Made by a program: the position numbers and the translations under genes
NCBI RefSeq assembly: GCF_024139115.2
Contig: NW_026942958.1
Span: 124,001 to 188,000 of the forward strand
Source: Armigeres subalbatus
Lineage: Eukaryota > Arthropoda > Insecta > Diptera > Culicidae
DNA: 64,000 nucleotides
Direction: 5' to 3'
The notes under the pieces: generated by a model
The model's input: only the letters and a program-made list of their open reading frames with translations
What the model was told of the DNA's origin: nothing
The model's database searches: none
Shown here: piece after piece, positions 1 to 8,904 of the stretch
Position numbering within the stretch: the first letter of the stretch is position 1
Layout of the letters: every line of letters begins with the position of its first letter

Positions 1-1036
1 GCTTTTTCAATATAATCCAGGATTTTCTACCTTACATCGTTGAGATATTGATAAAAGAAACTTCTCATTCATGAATCTGGGGGCGATGCCCACGTACCTA
101 ACGTCTTACCAACGCTGCGTGTATGTGGTGTTTTTTTTGTTGGGGCGTAGAACCACTGCATCCATGGAGTTGAACTTTTGTGTTTTTGTGTTTCGTGCAC
201 GTGGTGTTTAAAGGACGCTGCGTTCACGGGGCTTGGAAAACTGCTACGTGAGCATCGGCCCTTAGTGCTTCTGTGCCCTGTGACCTGCTTGAAAGCTTTT
301 ATCGTGGTCGATAGCCCGCTATCACCTTAACATGTGGACAAGTTAGAGGTTGATCAATTTCCCGTATTTATTTTGAAGGTAAGCAAACAAACTAGGTTAA
401 GAAAAACGAAGTCAAAACACATGTTATTTATCGATTTAAAAAATTATTTATTGTAAATATTTTGTTAGAAACATTTTACAGATAAATTTGAATATTTAGC
501 TTTTTTTTGTGTTGCAATTCATGAAAATAACTGTGTTCGTATAACTACACTTGCTCATTTTTCTTCTTTTTTTGAAATTCAATCTTTGACTTCCATTTAA
601 AATATAAAATACATGTATCTGCATTTTTGCTTCGTTAACAGTAATATTAAATGCATTTGTCCATTTGGTTGGAAATGTTTTCTACTGATCTGTTTGTAAG
701 ATAATGACATCGGGCCAAAGACTTCAACGACGCCCTCACCGTGTTCATTCGACATAGTTGAAATCAACAATTGCAGAAGAATTCTATAGACAGAGAAAAC
801 AATATTTTAAAGAATAGTGTACAGCGCATTGACAAAATGTCCCTACTTGAAGTACCATAATAATATCAAGTCGACCATTAGTTGAAAATCGCTTCTGAAG
901 TTTATATATGATCTGTAAAGATTCATATGTAATGATCTGTAAAGAAAGAAGGAAACAGGGAAATTTCACTTTAAAACCAGCTTCTCCAACAATCAATAGT
1001 ATGTCCTTTATGATACCTACCTAAACACCTGGTTGG
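1..1036. other. AT-rich stretch without recognisable gene
   Basis: No convincing coding region, RNA gene or repeat boundary is visible here. The only open frame of note (784-996, minus strand) is 70 codons and low in complexity, so I treat it as chance. Confidence 0.5.
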
Positions 1037-1320
1037 CTACACCGTCGATACACTTATGCCTAGCGTATTGTAGAGCTCCACCATCGACTGTCTTGGGCGA
1101 TCTTCCTCCAGTCCCAGGTCCGATTCCATCTCATGCAGCCAGCGTGTCCATGGTCTTCCACGAAGTCGCCGGCGTCTATCCGGTTCTCTGGTAAATATTC
1201 GCTATTCATTCTTCCAACATTCGCACTAAGTGAGCAGCCCACTGAAGTCTGGGGTATTTAATTTTATTCACAATATTTTATTCTTTGAACACCGCATACA
1301 GCTCGTAATTCATGCGTCTG
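1037..1320 (-). pseudogene. C-terminal remnant of a non-LTR retrotransposon ORF2
   Basis: Read on the minus strand, two frames together give the conserved tail of I/R1/LOA-like retrotransposon ORF2 proteins. One frame shows RLRGRPWTRWLHEMESDLG and reaches a stop at 1037-1039. The other shows DWRKIAQDSRWWSS, the usual WR..AQDR..W block that should follow directly. The switch from one frame to the other means at least one frameshift. A degenerate WAAHLVRM-like stretch lies upstream in a third register. No reverse transcriptase or endonuclease part is present, so this is a 3' scrap and cannot be active. Family membership is from motif memory; clade is uncertain. Confidence 0.6.
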
Positions 1321-1363
1321 TGTCACACACCAGTTGCTGGTTTTTTACCTAGTATTGTATGCA

Positions 1364-1954
1364 GCGGTAGCCTAGCGGTAAAATGCGCGGTTATAAAGCA
1401 AGACCATGCTGAGGGTGGCTGGGTTCGATTCCCGGTGCCGGTCTAAGCTATTTTCGGTTTGGAAATTGTCTCGACCTCCCTGAGCATAAAAGTATCATCG
1501 TGTTTGCCTTATGATATAAGAATGCAAAAGTGGAAACTAGGGGCCCTCCTTAGCCGTGCGGTAAGACGCGCGGCTACAAAGCAAGACCATGCTGAGGGTG
1601 GCTGGGTTCGATTCCCGGTGCCAGTTTAGACAATTTTCGGATTGGAAATTGTCTCGACTTCCCTGGGCATAAAAGTATCATCGTGTTAGCCTCATGATAT
1701 ACGAATGCAAAAATGGTAACTTGGCTTAGAAACCTCGCAGTTAATAACTGTGGAAGTGCTTAATGAACACTAAGCTGCGAGGCGGCTCTGTCCCAGTGTG
1801 GGGATGTAATGCCAATAATAATAAGAAGAAAAGTGGAAACTTGGCTTAGAAACCTCGCGGTTAATAGCTGTAGGAAGCGCTGAATGGACACTAAGCAGCG
1901 AGGCGGCAATGGCCCAGTGGGGGATGTAATGCCAATAAGAAGAAGAAGAAGTAA
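1364..1954 (+). mobile_element. Feilai-like tRNA-derived SINE, interrupted by a second SINE
   Basis: The outer SINE has a tRNA-like head with a perfect pol III B box (GGTTCGATTCC, 1422-1432), a body with the TCATCGTGTTTG.CTTATGATAT region, and a (GAA)n tail ending at 1954. It is flanked by an exact 10-bp target duplication, ATTGTATGCA, at 1354-1363 and 1955-1964. The body is split after 1538 by another SINE and resumes at 1842. It resembles the Feilai family known from Aedes; that name is recognition by eye. Confidence 0.85.
1539..1828 (+). mobile_element. Feilai-like SINE nested inside the outer SINE
   Basis: Full-length copy of about 290 bp: tRNA-like head (TAGCCGTGCGGTAAGACGCG), B box at 1605-1615, a body ending in CCCAGTGTGGGGATGTAATG and a tail of AATAATAATAAGAAG. 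It is flanked by an exact 13-bp target duplication, AAAAGTGGAAACT, at 1526-1538 and 1829-1841. The duplication lies within the outer SINE, so the order of insertion is clear: outer first, this one second. Confidence 0.9.
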
Positions 1955-2089
1955 ATTGTATGCAACATTTTTCGCTCGAAAACCCCCAAAACTGTCCGGT
2001 CCTTCCCTATTAATGTCCATGCTGTCGAAATTTCAGAAAGGGCCACTGGTATACTTTTCACTTCACCGAAAACGCCATTGTCACAAGCG

Positions 2090-2748
2090 TTTCACCATGA
2101 ATTGCTTCTGGAGTTTCATAACACGTTCCACCAGGAATTGCACCAAGATTTTTTCCAGGAGCTCCGCCAATAATTGCTCGAAGAGTTCCAACAGAAATTG
2201 CTCCAGGAGATCCACCAAGAATTGATTCAGGAATTTCACAAGGAATTGCTTCAGGAGTTGCAACAGAAATAACTCCAGGAGTTCCACCAGCAATTGCTTC
2301 AGGAGTTACAACAGAAATTGCTCCAGGAGTTCCAACACATGTTCCACCAGGAATCGCACCAAGAATTCCTCCAGGAGTTCTGACAAGAATTGCTTCAGGA
2401 GTTCCAACAGAAATTGCTCCAGGAGATCCACCAGGCATAGCACCAAGCATTCTTCCAGGAATTCAGGAAGTTCAATAGAAATTATCCACGAGTTCCATCA
2501 CATGTTTCACCAGAAATTTCTCCAATAGCTCCACCAGAAATTGCTGAAGGAGTTGCAACAGAAACTGCTACAGGAGTTCCAACACACTTTTGACCAGAAA
2601 TTTCTCCAATTTTCTTCCGGGAATTCCACCAGGAATTGCTTCAAGAGTTCCATCACACAATTCATTAGAAATTTCTCCAGGAGTTCCACCAGGAATTGCT
2701 TCAGGAGTTGCAACAGAGATTGCTCCAGGAGTTCAATCACACGTATTA
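2090..2748 (+). repeat. Degenerate 24-bp GGAA/TTCC tandem array, left block
   Basis: Diverged repeats of the type TTCCACCAGGAATTGCTNCA with a period near 24 bp. They are the same kind of unit as the large array at 8221-16690 but richer in A and T (GAAATTGCT, GTTCCAACA variants). Frames stay partly open on both strands because the unit length is a multiple of three. No start context, splice context or sequence bias suggests a real protein. Confidence 0.8.
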
Positions 2749-2915
2749 GGGAACTTCCACAAAATACGTAACGCTTAGAGGGGGGAGTTCACCGAAGTGT
2801 GAAAATCCATACAAAAATTTTCAATAATTCATACAAAAAGTGTGACATAGGGGGGAGTGGGGGGGGGTCTTTGGAAATGGCAAATTTTGGCGTTACGTAA
2901 ATAATGGATCTTCCC
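2749..2915. mobile_element. Short inverted-repeat element (MITE) with TTA target duplication
   Basis: A 167-bp element begins GGGAACTTCCACAAAATACG and ends with an imperfect reverse complement, so TACGTAACGC lies near both ends. It is flanked by TTA on both sides (2746-2748 and 2916-2918). A 3-bp TTA/TAA duplication with ends starting GGG fits the PIF/Harbinger superfamily. The interior has a G-run (around 2860-2875) and no ORF. It interrupts the GGAA array. Confidence 0.65.
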
Positions 2916-2918
2916 TTA

Positions 2919-3267
2919 CCAGAAATGGTTTCAGGAGTTCCATAACATGTTCCACCAGAAATTGCTCAAGGAGATCCACCAGGAATTTTAACAAGAATTC
3001 CTCCAGGAGTTTCGCCAAGAATTGCTTAAGGAGTTCCACCAGGAATTGCAACAGAAATTACTCCATGAGTCCCATCACACGTTTCACCAGAAATTTCTCC
3101 AAGGGTTCCACCAGCAATTGCGTCAGGAGTTGCAGCAGAAATTGCTCCAGGAGTTCTATCACACGTTCCACCAGAAATTGTTCCAGAACTTCCTCCAGGA
3201 ATTCCACCGGAAGTTCCTCCAGGAATTCAACCAAAAGTTCCTCCAGGAATCCAACCGGAAGTTCCTA
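2919..3267 (+). repeat. Degenerate 24-bp GGAA/TTCC tandem array, continued
   Basis: Continuation of the left block after the short inverted-repeat element. The last units (about 3180-3267) read TTCCTCCAGGAATTCCACCGG and are closer to the consensus of the big array on the right. It ends at an A-rich run with AATAAAG near 3280-3287, just before the composite element. Confidence 0.8.
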
Positions 3268-6039
3268 AAAAAATCACGTTAATAAAGATTAAAAAAAAAA
3301 ACCCAGATTAATCCACCTAGCAGTGATAGTGCCTTTCTCGTTTCTTGTGAGTGAGTAATTCCTTCGCACTTTTGGTATGAAAAAAAGTATTTTGGCCATA
3401 ACTTCTGAGCCCATAGTCCGATCCGACCAATTTTTAATAGGAAACAATGGGACATGATTCTGCGTCGAATGTTGCGAGTAAATCGGCCGAGAGTAAGTGC
3501 CTAAATAGAGAATAAGAATTTTTCTTGTAAAAACTGGCCATAACTCCGAAGCCCATAGTCCGACTGGGCCGGTTTTCGATACGATGCAACTTGTTGCGAG
3601 CAAATCGGTTGAGGATAAATGCCTAAGAAATGAAATGGTTAAGCTCAAGGATAAGTTCCTGAAAAATCAGTGAGATTATTTTGCGCACACATATACACAC
3701 ACCGACATCACTTTAATTCGTCGAGCTGAGTCGATCAGTATATAACACTATGAGTCTACGGACCTCCTATAAAAAGTTCGTTTTTGGAGCGAACATATAG
3801 CCTTTAAGTATACTTTGTATACAAGAAAGGCAAAAAGAATTTTGGTCATAACTTCTAAGCCCATAGTCCGATCGGGTCAATTTTCAATAGGAAACAATGG
3901 GACACAGGATTCTGCATCGAATGCAACTTGTTGCGAGCAAATCGGTTGAGAATAAGTTCCCAAAAAGTGAGCTAGACTTTTTAATGTGATTTTTTATGAA
4001 AAAAAGTATTTTGGCCATAGCTTCTAAGCCCATAGTCCGATCGGGTCAGTTTTCAATAGGAAACAATGGGATAGGATTCTGCGTCGAATGCAACTTGTTG
4101 CGAGCAAATCGGTTGAGAATAAGTGCCCAAAAAGTGAGCTAGATTTTTTGCGCACACACACACATACACACACACAGACATCACTCCAATTCGTCGAGCT
4201 GAGTCGATCGGTATATAACACTATGGGTCTACGGGTCTCCTATAAAAAGTTCGTTTTTGGAGCGAACATATAGCCTTTACGTATACTTTGTATACGAGAA
4301 TGGCAAAAAGTGTTTTGGCCATAACTTCTTAGCGCATAGTCCGATCGGGTCAATTTTCAATAGGAAACAATGGGACAGGATTCAGTGTCGAATGCAACTT
4401 GTTGCGAGCAAATCGGTTAAGAATAAGTGCCTAAAAAATGAGCTAGACTTTTTAACGTGCTTTAATATGAAAAAAAGTATTTTGGCCATAACTTCTTAGC
4501 CCATAGTCCGATCGGGTCAATTTTCAATAGGAAACAATGGGACAGGATTCTGTGTCGAATGCAACTTGTTGCGAGCAAATCGGTTAAGAATAAGTGCCTA
4601 AAAAATGAGCTAGACTTTTTAACGTGCTTTAATATGAAAAAAAGTATTTTGGCCATAACTTCTTAGCCCATAGTCCGATCGGGTCAATTTTCAATAGGAA
4701 ACAATGGGACAGGATTCTGTGTCGAATGCAACTTGTTGCGAGCAAATCGGTTAAGGATAAGTGCCTGAAAAATGAGCTAGACTTTTTGCGCGCACACACA
4801 CACAGACATCACTCCAATTCGTCGAGCTGAGTCGATCGGTATATAACACTATGGGTCTCCGGGTCTCCTATAAAAAGTTCGTTTTTGGAGCGAACATATA
4901 GCCTTTACGTATACTTTGTATACGAGAAAGGCAAAAAGTATTTTGGCCATAGCTTCTAAGCCCATAGTCCGATCGGGTCAGTTTTCAATAGGAAACAATG
5001 GAAAAGGATTCTGCGTCGAATGCAACTTGTTGCGAGCAAATCGGTTGAGAATAAGTGCCCAAAAAGTGAGCTAGATTTTTTAATGTGCTTTTTTATGAAA
5101 AAAAGTATTTTGGCCATAACTTCTAAGCCCATAGTCCGATCGGCTCAATTTTCAATAGGAAACAATGGGACAGGATTCTGCGTCGAATGCAACTTGTTGC
5201 AAGCAAATCGGTTGAGGATAAATGCCCAAAAAGTGAGCTAGACTTTTTGCGCACACACACAGACATCACTCCAGTTCGTCGAGCTGAGTCGATCGGTATA
5301 TAACACTATGGGTCTCCGGGTCTTCTATAAAAAGTTCGTTTTTGGAGCGAACATATAGCCTTTACGTATACTTTGTATACGAGAAAGGCAAAAAGTGTTT
5401 TGGCCATAACTTCTTAGCCCATAGTCCGATCGGGTCAATTTTCAATAGGAAACAATGGGACAGGATTCAGTGTCGAATGCAACTTGTTGCGAGCAAATCG
5501 GTTGAGGATAAGTGCCTAAAAAATGAGCTAGACTTTTTAACGTGTTTCAATATGAAAAAAAGTATTTTGGCCATAACATCTTAGCCCATAGTCCGATCGG
5601 ATCAATTTTCAATAGGAAACAGTGAGACAGGATTCTGTGTCGAATGCAACTTGTTGCGAGCAAATCGGTTGAGGATAAGTGCCTAAAAAATGAGCTAGAC
5701 TTTTTAACGTGCTTTATTATGAAAAAAAGTATTTTGGCCATAACTTCTTAGCCCATAGTCCGATCGGGTCAATTTTCAATAAGAAACAGTGGGACAGGAT
5801 TCTGTGTCGAATGCAACTTGTTGCGAGCAAATCGGTTAAGGATAAATGCCCAAAAAATGAGCTAGACTTTTTAACGTGCTTCAATATGAAAAAAAGTATT
5901 TTGGCCATAACTTCTTAGCCCATAGTCCGATCGGGTCAATTTTCAATAGGAAACAATGGGACAGGATTCTGTGTCGAATGCAACTTGTTGCGAGCAAATC
6001 GGTTAAGGATAAGTGCCTGAAAAATGAGCTAGACTTTTT

Positions 6040-6112
6040 GCGCACACACAAACATACACATACATACACACACACATACACACACATACACACACATACA
6101 CACACACAGACA
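6040..6112. repeat. CA/CATA microsatellite inside the composite element
   Basis: Longest of the CA runs that open each closing module; mixed CACACA and CATACA units over about 70 bp. Others are at about 4152-4178, 4793-4805, 5250-5262, 6886-6918 and 8035-8090. Lengths differ between modules, as expected for replication slippage. Confidence 0.9.
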
Positions 6113-8034
6113 TCACTCCAATTCGTCGAGCTGAGTCGATCGGTATATAACACTATGGGTCTCCGGGTCTTCTATAAAAAGTTCGTTTTTGGAGCGAACA
6201 TATAGCCTTTACGTATACTTTGTATACGAGAAAGGCAAAAAGTGTTTTGGCCATAACTTCTTAGCCCATAGTCCGATCGGGTCAATTTTCAATAGGAAAT
6301 AATGGGACAGGATTCAGTGTCGAATGCAACTTGTTGCGAGCAAATCGGTTGAGGATAAGTGCCTAAAAAATAAGCTAGACTTTTTAACGTGTTTCAATAT
6401 GAAAAAAAGTATTTTGGGCATAACATCTTTTTTTAATCAATCAATTTTTAATAGGAAACAGTGAGACAGGATTCTGTGTCGAATGCAACTTGTTGCGAGC
6501 AAATCGGTTGAGGATAAGTGCCTAAAAAATGAGCTAGACTTTTTAACGTGCTTTATTATGAAAAAAAGTATTTTGGCCATAACTTCTTAGCCCATAGTCC
6601 GATCGGGTCAATTTTCAATAAGAAACAGTGGGACAGGATTCTGTGTCGAATGCAACTTGTTGCGAGCAAATCGGTTAAGGATAAGTGCCCAAAAAATGAG
6701 CTAGACTTTTTAACGTGCTTTAATATGAAAAAAAGTATTTTGGCCATAACTTCTTAGCCCATAGTCCGATCGGGTCAATTTTCAATAGGAAACAATGGGA
6801 CAGGATTCTGTGTCGAATGCAACTTGTTGCGAGCAAATCGGTTAAGGATAAGTGCCTGAAAAATGAGCTAGACTTTTTGCGCACACACACACATACACAC
6901 ACACATACACACACACAGACATCACTCCAATTCGTCGAGCTGAGTCGATCGGTATATAACACTATGGGTCTCCGGGTCTCCTATAAAAAGTTCGTTTTTG
7001 GAGCGAACATATAGCCTTTACGTATACTTTGTATACGAGAAAGGCAAAAATGGTATAATTTTCGATCCCATAGTCCGATATGGCCAATTTTCAATAGGAA
7101 ACAACGGGACAGGATTCTACGTCGAATGCAATTTGTTGTGAGCAGATCGGTTGAGGATAAGTGCCCGAAAAATGAGTGACATTTTTTACGCGATTTTTTC
7201 ATATGAATTTGTATTTTGGCCATAACTCTCGATCCCATAGTCCGATCTGGCCAATTTCAAATAGGAAACAATGAGACAGGATTCCGCGTCGAATGCAACT
7301 TGTTGCGAGCAGATCGGTTGAGGATAAGTGCCCGAAAAATGAGTGAAATTTTTCACGCGATTTTTTCGTATGATTTTGTATTTTGGCCATAACTTTCGAT
7401 CCCATAGTCCGATCTGGCCAATTTCAAATAGGAAACAATGGGACAGGATTCTGCGTCGAATACATTTTGTTGCGAGCAAATCGGTTGAGGATAAGTGCCC
7501 GAAAAATTAGTGACATTTTTTACGCGATTTTTTCGTATGAATTTGTATTTTGGCCATACCTCTCGATCCCATAGTCCGATCTGGCCAATTTCAAATAGGA
7601 AACAATGGCACAGGATTCTGCGTCGAATGCAACTTGTTGCGAGCAAATCGGTTGAAGATAAGTGCCCGAAAAATGAGTGACATTTTTCACGCGATTTTTT
7701 TGCATGATTTTGTATTTCGACCATAACTCTCGATCCCATAGTTCGATCTGGCCAATTTTAAATAGGAAACAATGGGACAGGATTCTGCGTCGAATGCAAC
7801 TTGTTGCGAGCAAATCGGTTGAGGATAAGTGCCCGAAAAATGAGTGACATTTTTTACGCGATTTTTTCGTATGGTTTTGTATTTTGGCCATAACTTTCGA
7901 TCCCATAGTTCGATCTGGCCAATTTCAAATAGGAAACAATGGGACAGGATTCTGCGTCGAATGCAACTTGTTGCGAGCAAATCGGTTGAGGATAAGTGCC
8001 CGAAAAATGAGTGACATTTTTTAAGTAGTTTTGC

Positions 8035-8090
8035 GCACACACACACACACACATACACACACACATACACACACACACACACACACACAG
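8035..8090. repeat. CA microsatellite in the seventh module
   Basis: CA repeat of about 55 bp with two CATA interruptions. It explains the apparent Cys-Val-rich minus-strand ORFs, which are not genes. Confidence 0.9.
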
Positions 8091-8767
8091 ACATCACCTC
8101 AATTCGTCGAACTGAGTCGATTGGTATATAACACTATGGGTCTCCGGGCCTTCTATAAAAAGTTTGTTTTTGGAGCGATCATATAGCCTTTACCGTATAC
8201 TTAGTATACGAGAAAGGCAAAACGGAAGTTCCTCCAGGAATTCCACCAGAAGTTCCTCCAGGAATTCCTCCGGAAGTACCTCCATAAGCTCCTCCAGGAA
8301 TCCCTCCGGAAGTTCCTCCAGGAATTCCTCCGGAAGTTCCTCCAGGACTTCCTTCGGAAGTTCCACCAGGAATTCCACCGGAATTTCCTCCAGCAATTCC
8401 TCCGGAAGTTACTTCAGGAATTCATTTACGGAAAATTCCTGGAGGAACTTCCGCAGGAATTCTTCCGGAAGTTCCTCCAGGAATTCCTCCGGAAGTTCCT
8501 CTTGTAATTCCTCCGGAAGTTCTTCCAGGAATTCCACCGGGAGTTCCTCCAGGAATTCCTTCGGAAGTTCCTCCAGGAATTCCACTGGAATTTCCTCCAG
8601 AAATTCCTTCGGAAGTCCCTCCAGAAATTCCTTTGGAAGTTCCTCCAGGAATTCCTGCGGAAGTTCCTTCAGGAATTCCTTCCGAAGTTCTTTCAGGAAT
8701 TCCACCAGAATTTCCTCAAGCAAATCATCCGGAAGTTACTCCAGGAAATCATTTACGGAAAATTCCT

Positions 8768-8904
8768 TTGAAGCATGGGTGTAACAAAAGTTTTCGTACT
8801 TTTATTTTAATCACACGGGACTCTCTACGAAAAAGAACCAACGCAACTTTTCATATTAACCAACGGTTTTTTTAATTTGATAAATGGTTTTTCTTTCTGT
8901 GCAG
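8768..8904 (+). other. Non-array island with intron-like ends inside the 24-bp array
   Basis: About 130 bp of AT-rich unique DNA breaks the array exactly where the right arm of a flip hairpin should be. It could be an insertion. It also looks intron-like: GTAACA at 8781 and a pyrimidine-rich TTTTTCTTTCTGTGCAG acceptor ending at 8904. Removing 8781-8904 keeps the EVPPGIPP register open across the join. The donor is weak, and with three open frames the register match has a one-in-three chance of arising at random. Confidence 0.3.

Larger units (their letters stand above)
3290..8220 (+). mobile_element. Composite repetitive element: 23 monomers of ~168 bp with seven right termini
   Basis: The left end begins ACCCAGATTAATCCACCTA and has GCCTTTCTCGT at 3331-3341. 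The right end is TACGAGAAAGGCAAAA, so the termini form an inverted repeat of about 11 bp. In between, a monomer of about 168 bp (landmark CAACTTGTTGCGAGCAAATC) occurs 23 times. A closing module (CA microsatellite, CGTCGAGCTGAGTCGATCGG, GTATATAACACTATGGGTCT, then the right terminus) occurs seven times, ending near 3838, 4310, 4938, 5393, 6240, 7050 and 8220. Monomer counts between closings are 2, 2, 3, 2, 4, 4 and 6. No coding capacity is visible; ORFs here are shadows of the repeat. A one-monomer relative lies at 25754-26224. Confidence 0.85.

Noticed and set aside
1366..1440. A tRNA gene
   Set aside because: The B box is tRNA-like but there is no cloverleaf or acceptor stem; the tRNA-like part is the head of a SINE that recurs five times in the window.
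7687..8097. Cys-Val-rich N-terminal ORF resembling a membrane segment
   Set aside because: The Cys-Val run is the CA microsatellite read on the minus strand.
3290..8220. Repeated ORFs of about 60-136 codons with YFGHNFLAHSPIG or SSTDLLATSCIRRRILSHCF
   Set aside because: They are translations of the ~168-bp monomer on opposite strands, present once per monomer and cut by the same stops; no sign of protein-level constraint.
3290..8220. CRISPR array
   Set aside because: Repeats are long, contiguous and lack unique spacers, no cas genes are present and the genome is clearly eukaryotic.
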